From: Asterella californica
Lineage: Eukaryota > Streptophyta > Marchantiopsida > Marchantiales > Aytoniaceae
Direction: 5' to 3'
Assembly: GCA_036924285.1 (NCBI GenBank)
Contig: JAYKYS010000005.1
Span: forward strand, 9,300,001-9,364,000
Length of the DNA stretch: 64,000 nt
Shown here: one piece after another, positions 24,192-37,800 of the stretch
Numbering within the stretch: position 1 is the first letter of the stretch
Layout: the number at the start of each line of letters is the position of its first letter
Program-made: the position numbers and the translations under genes
Notes under the pieces: model-generated
The model's database searches: none
What the model saw: only the letters and a program-made list of their open reading frames with translations
What the model was told of the DNA's origin: nothing

Positions 24192-27100
24192 CTTCAAGAC
24201 TAACCCATAATGTGCTGCTATACGTTTCACATCGTCCAGGCTTAGCTCAACCGACATCTCCTGCGAAATCAATGCGTGGGATGTCAGCTGCGTTCCTGAG
24301 CCTACAGATAGTGTAGAGCCGTAGAGAGCAGGAGCATACTACTTGCCAAGCATTAATATAAATCAATGCAGGAAAAGAGGAAGATTCGACGAATGACAAA
24401 AGTTGAACTGAAACCTTCCTTACATCGTCTGAAGAGCACGTATGTGTATCTGCAAAGTGGTACAGAAGTGGTCCAAGGTTCACCCATACCTGCAGCAGGT
24501 GTCTACCGAAGATAAACTTTCTCATCTACAAGTACCAATAGGAACTTTCTCCATCTACAAGAACTACCTTTGGTACAAACATCAGTAATTTACCAGACAT
24601 GAGCCACTTGTTGCAGATTTCAACGAAACCAGCTGAAGTCCACATAAACTCAAGATCAACTCACCACTCTTTCCAAGTGGCTCCTGGTGCCGCCACTTTC
24701 AGATGCTTGGCTGAATGGACTTAAAGACTTACCCCTCCAGGCTTGAGTATTCTTGCAATAATTTCGAGATACTCCACGACATTATGGGCAGTATCCAAGA
24801 AAAAGCAGGTGACCACCGCATCCCACGCCTCTGTCGACCGGAAAACACAAATTCTCGTTGACAAGAGTTTGGAAAGCAGAATACATATCGCATCTGTTCA
24901 TACGACCTTGAAAGACATACGAAATTCACTTCATAAATAAGATTCCAAACCTCTTTGATCTGGATGACGATAGACTTCGACGAAGTCCCCAGCACACATG
25001 CTGAAACCGTCGGTAATCTCCGTACTGCTACAAGACCTCTTACTGTCAGACTCCAGAAAACCTTTTCGACGGAAAACAAGTTCAACAACTAAATGTGGGT
25101 GCATAGTAACTAACATCAACTAACTAAACTTGGTGTTAATTCCGTTCTTACCATACGCAGGTCTCTACTATTACCTTCCAGGATGAAGATCTGGAAACCG
25201 AACAGCACGCACTTGGTGTTCATCCGAAACAGTATTGCAGTTGCTGTGAATCCAGGGATAAATAACCCATTCTAAAGCTTCTTGAGTCCTGTTCAGAACC
25301 TGGCTGTTAAAACACTTCCCTTTCATTCTTTGGGGTCACCCATTCGATTCCCTTGCATATGGTCTGAATGAATTCTGCTAATAAGCAGTTTCACATAAAG
25401 TATGAATCTGAAACAGACTGAACTTCTTACCCATTGAGAATGAAACTTGAGCAAATCATCATATAGTAAGAAAACTCATTTCCTTGTGCCTCAAAACCTG
25501 CGCATGAGAGTACAGTCTGTCAATAGGAAAACAAGGTACCAACACGCTGTATATACCAATTCCTCTTAAAGTAGATCGGAAGCACATAGGAACCCTTACC
25601 TAGCCGAGAAATTTCGAAGGCCAGCCGACCGAGACCTGCTCCTGGTATTAAGCAAGTTGGTGGCCTGGTCCAACCAAGATCGACATTAAAAGGAGATAAC
25701 CACTATCCTCTTTCGAAACAAGTTCAAAAAATTGTTTTTTCCCGAGGTAGTACCCTGTACTCGTACTCACGAGCATGTTCACAAGCATTTTCTTACACTG
25801 TACCAACCTTTCTCCGCTTCGAACGGGAAACCAGTCTTCAAGTTCTTTCAAAATAGGAGTATAACCTTCTTCCCGCTCGGAAATACCCTGCCATATGTTT
25901 CATTACGGTTCTGTTTGTCAAGGCCGTATGGCCATAGGGCTTAATGTTTGAGTTGAATTGTTGATCTCTCAAAGTGTTCCTCAACTTCTCAGATAACGTT
26001 ACTGGGATTTAAATTTTAGTTTTCTTGCCTGTGTGACAGTTCTTCAAATACTTTAATTTGGCAGTAGATGGAGAGAATTAAAACTTCGGAAAACGAGAAG
26101 TGCTGAATCTAATAACAGATCATCGAAGACGAGAAATATCTTTACTCTCTATCAAAGTGGCAACCAAGATTACTACAGCTGTCTAAATATGACACTTTGA
26201 CAAGTTCATCCCCAGACAAGGTTTCAGAATCTGCTCCTTCTTACCTCTTCTGTCCAGTCTCGTACTATATTGCGAATGATGCATCGTACCTGTAGGATAG
26301 ACATCATTTGAATGTAAGAAATCTGGACAAACTGTGGAACAACCTAAGGAAAATCGGCCCATGAGTGTATATGTGAAAGTGTTTGGTCTACAGTTACAAG
26401 TTGCTCAAATAATCTATCTCTTGAAGCAAACAACCACCGGAAGAAGCACGTACTTTAAACAGGTTGGTAAAGTACGATCACACCTTATCAACATCAGCTG
26501 GAGGAACAGGAAGTTCAAAGTTCGGATGGAACCAAACTGTATTGTAACCTGTCTGAACACGTAAAACCCATTTCTCAGAGGATGTAGCGCTCGAAATGCT
26601 CAGATCTGCAACGACCCACAACACAACTACAAATTCCAGAATCCCAGTCGAACGTTGAAAGCTGAACGCAACGTGCAGCAGAACTTTTTAAGAGATCTTG
26701 GATAAAATACCTCCATTGCATCTCTGCCACCGGCGTTTGGAGATTCTGGGGGCAGACTATCACGCAAAGTCCCACCAGCAAGAGCACCTGTAGACCTAAC
26801 TGCAGGGCTCTCTGACGCAGTATCTTTAGAATCCACAGTTTTCTCTGAGTACTTGAGCTCTCTTTTACCATTTTCAGTGATCCTAACACCGTCACATGAA
26901 GTTGACCGATTACTGTTCATATTTGCACTTCGCTGCCGAGTTTCACTCGTTCGGAAGTCATCCCAGCCTCCGTCAGATTTGCACCCGTTTTCATTAGAAA
27001 TTTCACTGGCTAGTCTCTTGTTGTTGTTCTTTGAGTCCATTCGGTCATCATTGTGTCGAGCAACAGCCGGCTTATTTGTTGTATCGCTTGCGAGTACAGC

Positions 27101-29080
27101 GGGAGAGTTTCCATGTCCACCGCCAACAGCATGGTCGTCAGATTGATCCCCTGGCCCTCTTGCACACGTATTTGACTGAGGAATTTTACTTTCTGCAACT
27201 CTGTCATAATCCGAGTTTGGAGAGTTCTGATAATTCTCATTACCTCCTAAATTACCGAAATGTTCCATTTCAAACGGAGGAGCAAATGCCTGCCACAGGG
27301 ACCACAAGTGTTGAGATCTTGGGACGTCAGCTGATGTTTTATAGTAGGTGCTGGACTCTGTATTAACCAAATTTGTGTCAAGATGAAGTGTAGCAGTGCT
27401 GAATGAAACATGCTCGAATCAAAGGATACCGTGTTGTGAAGCGTCAAACCTACCTGGAGCATGTGTTGTATGACGTACATATTTCCTTCCACACAACTGA
27501 CCAATCCAAGACCCTGATTAGTTGGTCCTCATACTGACACGGTATCTCAAAACGACCAAGAAACAAGATCCTCTTGTTATTAAAAGTTACGTCCAGCTAC
27601 TTCGAGATCAATCAAAACAACAAGTATGCAAGTCGAGATTATACAGAAAGCACTGGTACCTAATTTTACTTAGCTAAAATAAGGTGCTCCTGCAAACAGT
27701 AGCGAACAACTTTAGAGTCAAGTGTGACTGTTTGTGACAAGTTGGTATCTTGGATCTAAGATACCAACTTTCAACCAACAACAGAGGACAAATTCGACAG
27801 TTTCACGTTTGTGAACAATCTTACCTTCTAATTCGTTCATACTTCAGAGGTAGGTGCTTCAAAAGAGCCTACACAATCAGCATAGCAATTAATCAGAGAC
27901 GAGGAATATCAGCGGTGACAGCTGAGTAAGTGATAAAAGCGCCCACACCTAACAAATGAAAAACTGTAAACCGCTGCAACACAACTCAGTATACTCTCTA
28001 CTTACAAACTTAGTGTGAAAATGTCGAAATACAAAGAGGAGGAAAGCCATAAAAAGTCTACAGCTTCAAAATTATTCCTACGGATGACAAAACATCCCCT
28101 GTTGGAGTCAAAGATGTGTAAGAAGACCGGTTGTATCCGACGGAACCTTGAATGCCAATGCAGGCATAATCAAAGAGCACAACCTCGAGAAAAAGAATTA
28201 AAAAGTGCAGACTAGTAGGACTAATCTCTTACAGACAGACACTACACTACACGCATGATAAGAAAAACGAAAAAATGAATTGGCCAAAAACTGATTCAGG
28301 AGTTCTGTACATCAGGCAGTGAATATGAACTCGAGCATATGAAAATCCAAAAGTCTTAGGAGAATGAATTTAACTCTCACACCAACTCCAAGGATTTGAG
28401 TGGTACATCTTCCTCAGTGACCTCATTGCTCTGTCCGCACATACTTGAAACAAGAGGCGAGGCAAAAAGTTGATATAAGCAGATAAGTCACTGCAGAAGC
28501 GGGTCTACTACGAAGGAACATCCAAAGTTGTTCGTGATAGAAATCACTAAACGATAAACTTACCTTGTGATCAGGTCTGAGTTTCGAAAATGATCTCTCC
28601 CATCGGAGAATGTCTTCTTCGGCCCCGGATGCATAGCTGATAGGTAAATTGTGATCGTCAGCTATAAAGAATCTAAACAAGCAACCAGAAAGTAGACCAG
28701 TCTTGGCGCGGCAATCAAGCCTTACTTACAACCTAGCAAATTTTATATTCCTTGTCCTCCACGTAGAATATCATGACGTAATCAAAACTTATTCAGAATA
28801 TTCTTGCGCGCAGATCACACAGTCAGTTTCTAGAAACATCGAATTCTTCGAGGACAGAGCAATTCCTTTCAAAAAAGGGAAAAGAGAAACAGAACAAGTC
28901 CTGCAGCACGCGATCAAAACTGGCAATCGCCAGACGAGTACACGAGTACACAACAATCAAGACAATATCAGAATCGTTGGAATTCGGCTGTAAGTACTTC
29001 AAATAAGCGCTGATGACGCGGCGAAGAGCCTCGGCCTCCTGAACCAAATCGAGTTTGGTCAGCTCACCACCACCCTCCAT
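24192..29080 (-). CDS. Carnosine N-methyltransferase-like protein (N2227 family)
   Basis: The family contains SAM-dependent histidine-imidazole N-methyltransferases; animal CARNMT1 makes anserine from carnosine, and the plant substrate is not settled. Fifteen exons join in frame: 29080-28998, 28636-28564, 27868-27825, 27496-27454, 27289-26711, 26552-26484, 26289-26245, 25887-25808, 25664-25600, 25497-25431, 25303-25175, 25024-24951, 24830-24733, 24489-24415 and 24260-24192, about 531 residues. Landmarks in order: 'RRVISAYL' near the start, 'AFAPPFEM', 'VRCIIRNIVRDW', the SAM motif 'CLIPGAGLGRLAFEI', 'GNEFSYYM', 'MCAGDFVEVY', 'CFFLDTAHNVVEYLE', 'VWVNLGPLLYHF' and 'ELSLDDVKRIAAHYG'. The final exon, which should carry an 'ETTYT...' segment, was not identified. 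Exon 5 (193 codons) has a hydrophilic insertion of about 160 residues after the conserved 'APPFEM'. An intronic 12-bp hairpin lies at 27741-27770. Confidence 0.95.
27741..27770. repeat. 12-bp perfect inverted repeat in a CARNMT-like intron
   Basis: Arms 'agttggtatctt' and 'aagataccaact' are separated by six bases. The hairpin is in the intron between exons 3 and 4. Confidence 0.85.
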
Positions 29081-29822
29081 GGTCCTTCGCTCCTTCCGAT
29101 AAGGAGCTCCCCTACTTTCTTACGTTTCGCCAGATTTCTCCCGAACTCCTCCTTTCTAGACTCTCATCTCTTCCCAACACGCAGATATTCAAGTAAGTGT
29201 AAGCAAACTCCTCCTCGTATTACTATACTAGTCCTCACGTACGCACGCACGCACCGGCGGTAAAGTGCAAGCAGCATGAAATCGACTTTCTCTATGTCTG
29301 TCTCTACCAAGTCTCAACTGCCTTAGCAATGTACTTACCACTGCCTCAATCGATGACTTGACTTGCATCTGCATACCAGATCGCATCCACCTAATCAGCC
29401 GGGCAGTCACTTTCAAAACCTCATTGTCAACCTAAAGAACATTGCACTACATGACGATACGGTGCACATTAATCGGATGTAAACTTGTATTTCTGTGAAT
29501 TTTCAGGTATACAATGAGCTGATTCGACCTGCTGTCAAGCAATTAAAGGGTATGGAATATTCCTTCATACGAAAGTCATTGTTTCTCCTGAAAGCTCCTG
29601 TACTCGAAAAGTTCCATTTCACATCACATTTATGTGTGAGATACATCTAATCGGTGCAAATGGGTGAAAATGCCAACGTGACAAGGCAGCAGCAGCGAGA
29701 GCACGAATTTGATGAAGCTCATCAGCTGCACGAGATTTTACAACGGTATTTTCTCTTTTGGTCCGTCCAGTTCATTTCTTTTGGGCCAGGAATTTCCCAG
29801 GAAAACGGTGGTCGAGGTCAAG

Positions 29823-29850
29823 AGGTTTGGCCGTTTCGACGGCCAAACCT
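29823..29850. repeat. 12-bp perfect hairpin with TTCG loop
   Basis: Arms 'aggtttggccgt' and 'acggccaaacct' flank a four-base TTCG loop, a very stable RNA stem-loop if transcribed. No coding region is attached. Confidence 0.85.
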
Positions 29851-31706
29851 TCCCGAAGCCGGATTTGCTACGAGCAATTCATGCTTAAGCATCATATTCT
29901 CGTGCTTGCCTGGTGCAGGTTTTGTACCTTGATTTTTCTTCGTGTTATTCACTCGGCTGCATATTTTCCGTTCTTCCGAGTACGCCGAGTAACTCAATAC
30001 ATATGTATTCTCCTTGTTGACACTTTTACACGAAGTAATAGATCCTAGTGCTACATGGAGCATGCAAAGATGTCGATAAAACGATTGAAGAAAGTACATA
30101 ATATGCACATTTGGCCGAGGACAAAAAGACAAACGCTCAGAAAATTGTCATATACTGTTGTTTGCAATTGAATTCAGATATTTTTGTGAAAAAAACATTA
30201 ATAACATGGAATAGGATAGATTTTCAGAACAAAACATGTCAATGGAAAAACAGAATTAAAAGCAGAGTTTAGAACAAACCATCTAAACTGAAAAAGGAGT
30301 TTCTAAATTTAAATTACTATATTTAAATTGTCTAAATAAAAAGTTTCTCTGTATACAAGAGGAAACCCATAAATGAAGTATTCCCATGAACTCTATGTTA
30401 CTATAAAAGCATTTTACGAGTAATAAAATCAATTTTTAATTTTTAATTTAAAAACCTAACCCTTCCAAGAAGAAGGGTTAGGAAATAAATTAAAGTGCAT
30501 GCATATTCCCCATCTTCTGAATTTGGAAGAGGGTGAATATGCATACCTTTCAAGGAAAAATATCCACGCTCGATCGACTTTGGGGAAATTTTACTCTTTT
30601 TATGATATCAAAAATATGTATACGTTAGATGGTAATTATATCTTAAGTTAATAAAATAAAATATTTTTCTTTAATTATTATATATTATAGTTAGACTTAC
30701 AGTTGGGAGAGGAGTAAACTTAACCCATATGTGGAGGGAGTCCATATGCACCTTTGAGAATATAATTGCAGCAGTCTGCTAAACTCATTTAATCAACAGA
30801 TTGGAGAGGATCCAGACGAGTCTTTGAGAATATAAGTGAGACAGTTTCTAAACTATTTTAATAATTTTATGAGCATATTAATTTATTACATAACCCCTCT
30901 TGAGTTCCCCGTGCATATATTCATCTGTTTGAAAGTTCAGAAAATGCGAATATGCACATGTGGTTTGGAAAAATACCTTAAGAGTTGTATAAGCACTTCA
31001 TGAAAAGAAACAAGTAGAAATGAGGAATAACGCTAGGCAGTAGCCATAATATATTACCAGATTAGAAGAGTGAGTGAAGTATTTACTGTGGTTGGAAAGC
31101 GGGAACATGATGAGAGTGGAACACCAACTAAAATGGTTCTGCATAAGATTGTTAATGTATGTGATTCTTGAAGTGTAATGAAATAGAAGTGCAAAGTAAG
31201 ACTAGTTATAATAAGGATGTCGTTTGCGTCATGTATGCTCCATCTTACGAACAATTAATCAGTTTCAGGATGGAGATGTCCATAAGGTTCAATAGAGAAC
31301 CAAAACGCATTAAAAGTCTTATAATGCTCTTACATGTTTCTCCAAGGTCACACTTTTGTATTATAAAATATAGTTTCCTACAAATTGATGATAGACTATG
31401 ACATGGCCAAGATGTTCATGCGATTGATAAAGAGTAAGGAGAAGTGATTCTTTGGTGTTCAAACTTCTTCCAATGCACTTGTTGTTGGTGTTGCATTTGC
31501 CTGCACTAGTGTTTTAGAAAAAAACTACCTGCAAAAATTCGTAGATGGTGTTCTAAGTAGAGATTAGAATAAACGAGTGGATAATTAGAAATAATGAATG
31601 GCTGTGATTTTACTAGAGTTGGGAACTGGAATATGGAGTAAGTCTCATGTTACAACGTATAGCGGAAGCCCTGTCTGTAGTGATCTTACCTGCATAAGCT
31701 ACTTTC

Positions 31707-31758
31707 TAGAAGCACGGTTACCTGCATAAGGTAGCTTATGCAGGTAACCATGCTTCTA
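31707..31758. repeat. 24-bp inverted repeat (foldback) with 4-bp loop
   Basis: The arms 31707-31730 and 31735-31758 are complementary with one mismatch, joined by 'gtag'. A third copy of the arm core ('ttacctgcataagctac') lies just upstream at about 31686-31702. A run of A residues follows. The shape fits a small foldback transposon or a hairpin-RNA precursor. Neither is demonstrated. Confidence 0.85.
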
Positions 31759-32039
31759 AAAAAAAAAATTCTCCTATTGTTTTATGGATATGGGAAGCAG
31801 TTTGGATAAGATCTGGAAATACTCCGGATGAAATGATATATCTTATTCTGACCATGTAGTAATCCGTATAAGGATTTAGAACGCATCTCTAATTTATAAC
31901 TTAGCTTGTAATCGTACTCAAGTTTCTGAAGTGAACTTTTTGTTTGACACGTGTGAACGTTACGGTTGAGAATAAACCTCTTCATTGCTATCATATCAGA
32001 TTGTGCGTAAGTTGTCTATGAAAACACAAGGTTCTTGAC

Positions 32040-34880
32040 TTTGGAGATATCATGTGCTGAACAGAGACAAGAAAGAGAGAAACAACCACGAGAACAAGCT
32101 TCACAAGATTACCAGCTCTCACTTTATCTACAATCCCGTTTCTTTTTATCTAAGAACACAAAACAGAAAAACATACATGAGTGGTCTGTTATCTACACCT
32201 AACCTCCTAAAACAAGTCTCTAAATCTCAACCTAGATAAAAAACTACCAAAGCGTAACTCAAAGTAAAAAAAACATTCATTTGCTAACAAAAGTAATATC
32301 GCATGATTCAAACCTATATCCAAACATCCATGTAAAAGCCCTTAGCTAAAACTAGCTACCACAAGCCTTACATAACCAACTAGAACTCCAATGCATCCAA
32401 AAAGATGAAAATCGTAACGAAGAAATCAAAGAAGGTCTATCTAAGAATTTTCTCTTTCGTCAAACAGTTTTCCTATATCGATGAGGTCTTCCACCTTGAC
32501 TCCATTGGCTTCAAGAACTCTCAGATCAGACTCTCAGCCGAGATATCTCTCATTTTTTATCGCATGTGATCGAACTCCTCCCAGCTGCTTAAAACCACGT
32601 ACACTTGTAAAATGAACCGCTTGATCTGAGATCCGTCTTCTTTGGGAGTTAGATTTGACTATTTTGAACCCAACGAGACTCCAAACAAGCCCTCACAAAA
32701 CCACACAAGAAATTTGCTAACAAGAAGCAAAAAAACAACATAAATCATTCCCCTACGGCTCAACTCCACTCACCAGGCACAACACAACAATCCGATCTAT
32801 TTAAGATCTTCTCCTATGCGTAGATAAAGACTCCTTGATCGCATAGGTACCAAGAATGAAGAGCTTACCTCATCGATCACGAAAAACAACCCAACTTCAT
32901 ATCACAAGCGAATGAAAATATGACGTAAGTGTTTCTTTGCGAGTCAATTTTTCTCACATATCTCAAATCCTGATTAAACTTCGTAGCGTCTTTAATTTTT
33001 GGAAGAACTCGGTGTTCTGATCTTGATGGATCCAAAGACATCAAGTTTGGACTCCGGTGCAGTCTGAACACTCCAAATCCATTTTCCTATATCTCATATT
33101 TTTCCATAATACACTCTTTGATCTGCTTCTTCACGAACTGTCTTAACCAACGCTTAGCGCACAGATACGAGATTGAGAGGTGCAATGCATGCATTGGACC
33201 TCTCAATCTTCTGAAACATCCATAGCCAGGTCATAGATATAAGCTAGCACCTTAAGCAATCCCTTTATGTCGTTTCACAATACGTGAAGTTTTCCCAGAT
33301 AATGACCAAGCAACCCCACCAAGAATCACAAATACCCAGTCAACATCGATAAGCTAAGGCCTAGCTTGTTTTTCCATCTTTCGAACCTCGTAGCTTTGTC
33401 ATTAAGCGTCAATTTAAAGTAAATGAAGTGCCCATGGGAAGCTACCAACAAGCTCTACCACTTGGTGCAATGAAAGTGAAGATCTGAAGTTGTGTAAAAA
33501 AACCCACTTTTAGTCTTATGAGCGTCTTTGGAGCGATAATGCTAAGCATAGAAATTTGATTTTCAAGTATGAGCTTGTCCACGATACGACATCCACTCCC
33601 TCCGGTACCAACCAAGAAGAGGACCAGCACTCACACCGTCTTGGCATCCTCTCTCCCATCTTAGTCAATCTTATCCTCAAGTTTACAACCTGATCATCAT
33701 TTTTGAAGTCCCATCCTCTAGATTCATAGTCCTCTTTCTCTTTTTCATCCTTGATCCTTGATCCTTCATCCATTCATTTGTCTTGAGTCACCCCTTCTGA
33801 ATCTACACATCTTTGATTATGCGTTCGATGACATAGAAGGAGTAAACCGTCATACTCTAGAAACGCCTCTTATCCACCCAGTTGAATCTCACCGTCAAAG
33901 TTTACGACCTTATTGTCGTAGTAGACATCTCAATCATCTCCATGTATCCTGATTGTAACCCTCAACCTCAAACCAATACATGTCATCATACATATCTTTC
34001 TCCTCTTTTTTAGTTTTTTGAAAAAATCCACATTTCTGCAACCAAAATCCTCAACCGTAACTATATTATCTCTTTGTATCCTTCTCAAACATCATCCTCC
34101 CTTATCTTCTCTTCTGAAAACATTTACAACCTCTCTAGCATCATCCTCCCAAACCTAATCATCTTAAGCGATGACTTTCTCCTCTTTAAGCCATCCTTAT
34201 CTATCATCTTACACTCGTAGCCTCGAGAACATCTATGTCGCTCTTCCTTGATGATCTCAACAGTGATATCACAGACTTCTCTTGTAGTTACATCCAAAAC
34301 CTCTCGTGATATGAACTCAACCTTTGTATCTTGAATGCGCTCCTCCTAACATATCTTCACATCTCTCGTCATACCAATATCTGCTTATGTTTGCCTGCAA
34401 CCAGATCACTCATTGTCTGTCCTTCAGCCATCTCCTTCAATTTTGAAAAACTGTTCTCCATTGTCCAATATAGACAATCTCTTCTTGAACCTCCTTCTCC
34501 CAAGTCTGCTTCTTGAAAATAATCTCCTCTTATATCCTCCTGTTCCTTTTGCACTCTGGATGCACTATCCAGTTCGAGCTTGTTTTGTCTTACGTATTCG
34601 TCAAAATCATCCTTATGGAGATCATGTTCATTCTTCTTCATCCTAACACCATAGCTTGTAACTTCGACAACTGTAGTGACATGTGTCGCAAAGTAATCCT
34701 CAACCAAATTCTTCATCCCTCCTCTATCAATGTTAGCTTGAAGAGAGTACCCGTATTTCTGAATGTAACATTTCCATCCTCCCAAGCAATAAGTCCAGCC
34801 CAAGCTATGACAACTTTTTAATTGGTCCATGAATAAAAAAGATGGATCTGTTAGAAACAAGTTGAAGATCTCCAAGCATT
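32040..34880 (-). mobile_element. Internally deleted relative of the gypsy element at 1-4.3 kb
   Basis: 32.94-33.70 kb parallels 1-1030 of the window base by base in long stretches (for example 'gcgagtcaattt', 'tgatggatccaa', 'agcgt...ttggagcgat'), on the same strand. To the right, a minus-strand open stretch of 168 codons (34875-34369, with 'TMSDLVAGKHKQ') looks like gag or linker sequence, rich in charged residues. No RT, RNase H or integrase core lies between, although the first element has over 2 kb of it. The copy therefore looks like a deletion derivative. It has only one unit of the 3' tandem repeat and more T/A than the first copy. LTR ends were not fixed. Confidence 0.7.
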
Positions 34881-37800
34881 TTTTGTACGTAAATTAACTA
34901 TAGCTCGCACAATAAACAGATCAAATGGAGATTATTCATTGCCATGAAAGAAAACAAAAGAATTATCATGAAAAGCCATAGTTATGTCCACTTAGGTCCA
35001 TATTGTCATGAAGCTGTCAAACTTTGACTCCAGCGGGGAAGAGGTCTCACACCCAGAAGCGTCAGTGCAAATCTATTGAACGGCAGCAGCAAAAAATCAA
35101 TTTGATATCTTGGAAATAACCTAAAACAAGGTAAGGTAATAAAAGCATTCATGGAAGATACGTCTGAACATAAATAATGCCCATAGTGATTATATACTCA
35201 AAATATTTGACGTCTCATTCTCATAAGCCGACCGCAAGAAAAAGAGGTCCCATGCAGAGTCTGATTGCATCTCACGACAACGTGCTACAACAAGAGCTGC
35301 TGCAGGTTTTGAAACAACAAGAGGTCCCACCCACAGTCTCATTACAAGCCGATGTGTAGAAAAAGAACCTAGTAACAGTTCAGCAATGAAAAAATTTCAT
35401 CTAAAAAGAACCTAGTTTATTTCTACAATTGTGATCAATGAAAGCACGAAAGTTAGATCTAAGCCTAGTGTGGAACGTCTATTATGTCCACATCTAATAC
35501 TCTAAATGTCCGATGGCTACTCTCTTTGGACAGCACTTTTCTCAAGCCTGCAAAGTCACCCGAAAGGTTGGAGATGCTTATTATCTCAACAAAAAATCAA
35601 CTTGCGGTAAAGTATTTTGTTAGCATTAGTAACCCTCAATTTTTGCATTAATCACTGATAATATATGTTAAAAAGTTAGGTGTACTAGAACATTAGAGCT
35701 GTAAAAATTAACAAAGATAATGAACAGTTGTTGGGTCCTAAAAGATCACAATAGTGTGTTGAACAGTTAGATTAAAGTCGTTGTACATTTCGGATCATAT
35801 TCATATAGAGTAATTAGAAACTGGAATCGTTTCTTGTCACACAAACTGACCTGCAGTTAATATGCATCCCTCGCGAACATAAAGAAAGAATAGAAAAAGG
35901 ACAGACGAGGTTAGTGGTAATGAAAATAAGAAGACAAGATTCGTCGATAGCCTTTATGTCTATGGGTATGAGAAATCAGAAGGTTGCTGGAATGATTATT
36001 TATTTAAGAGTTTCTGGAGTTAGTTGGAGTTTTGGTGTTTGGCGTTGTGTCCTTGCAATGAAGGGCAGCTGAGGTTGGTAATTATCATTGTTTAGTCTCG
36101 TTCATTGTTTTGGCCGCACTGCTATAGGTGCCATGCATGTACTAGAGGTTTTCTCTTCTCTTCTCTTCTCTTCTCTTCTCTTTTGATGTTCTTGCATATT
36201 GCGTTATGATGACCACGAGGTACATGTTTTGGTAAAAAAGGACAGTCCTCGATCTGAACAACCATGAATTGTCTATCGCAGTATATAAGACAGATGACGA
36301 TTTAGATCTCTCGTTATTTTCTTGCCTAGTGGATTTCTTAGACAGAGAATGCTTCTCTGGTGTCTTTTCAGTTGAGGAGGGAGAGGGAGGGAGAGGGCCT
36401 ACTACATTTGCAATTCCAAGACGGCATTTGTATCAATGCAAGAAATATTGTTGAAGTGAAAAAGAATATCCATTTCCCTGGGATGAAACAGTTCATGATC
36501 TCAAAGAGGAGATATTTGTCTGAAATCTGTGATCAACCGAGGGTTGTATACATATGTAGGGATGGTTGGATAATGCATTAAGGATGAGAAAGAAGAGCAC
36601 TACCACTTGAGGATGAAAAACATCTCTTAGAACATGCTTGCAAATGCAAAAGAGTTGTACACCCTCTTTGGAACCGTTGAAACGTAGAATCGTCACATGC
36701 TAACATATTACTCCAAGCTTTACAATTTAAAATGCACATCCCCTCTCAAGCACTTCTCGAACATGTGTAAGAGCTAGCGTCACTTCAGGAAAGTACTCCA
36801 TCTCCTCCCGTTGACTGATAGCATCAGGTATACAAGAAAGACGAGTGGACTCTCTATGGAGATCGTTCTTAAATCTGCAGGACATCACGTCAGAAAATAT
36901 TCAAAATATCTTCTTCTGGCAGGAAGCTCATTGCTGTCCACACTGCATCGCAATTACAATCAGAGACAAGTGCCTGCGGACATCCTAGAAGTAGAAGGAG
37001 CCCAAGACAAAGAACATACGAATGAACATACGAGCAAATAACCATATCCAGGAGAAGAGCAACATAATCAAATTGGAGAGGACTTTATTCCATTGGCAAA
37101 TGCTCTACTTCGGACCACCGTTGCAAGCAGAACAGCAAAGCATGCAATAATACTAGAGTAAATACAGTCTGTCTCTTGTGACAGTCACCCTCAGTGATCA
37201 GAATATATACAGGTTCGTTCAGTAAGTGAGAAAGTCTTTACCAATGAGAGCTCCTGAACAGTTGGAGAGGTTTCAAACCTTCTTTCAAACTCGACTGTCG
37301 CACTTCAAAAAGTACAAGTCCAGGAAGTTGTAGTCATTTATACATTAATTAAATTAAACACCTGGATATTCAAAAAGAATATGCAGGTGCTAACTATTGA
37401 ATATGCATGCTGGATGAACTCCTGGGAACTTTTGCTCGCTTATTGATATCGGGAAAATATAAATATGTTAAATAAAATATATATATTAATTAAATATAAA
37501 TAACTAAAATATTTTATAAAAAAATATGTTAGTCCATACCTGGAAACTAGAGGAGAGCAAGAAATAAACCATAAGTCTTGAGTCGACTGTCGCAGTTCAG
37601 AAGGTACAAGTCTGATATCTTCTGAACTTGTAGCTTAATGTATTCATGAGATTCATTACATTAATTCACGCAGAATTTAATTTAATACTTAACCCCTCCT
37701 GTCGAAAAGGTTAGTTACTAAATTAAACGCTTGGATATTTGCAGGTGAATATGCAGGTGCTCTGACTCAAGTTGAATACGTAATAACTCCAGATAAACCC

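Larger units (their letters stand above)
29081..32040. other. Intergenic, AT-rich
   Basis: Upstream flank of the CARNMT-like gene. At 29328-29430 on the minus strand a short coding-like piece ('VTARLIRWMRSGMQMQV') is followed by GTAAGT, but it could not be linked to a gene. A 12-bp hairpin with a TTCG loop is at 29823-29850. 30.36-30.56 kb resembles the AT-rich repeat near 11.65-11.95 kb. No gene is recognised in 30.1-32.0 kb. Confidence 0.45.

Noticed and set aside
36151..36184. CRISPR-like array
   Set aside because: A five-base microsatellite without spacers, in a plant nuclear genome.
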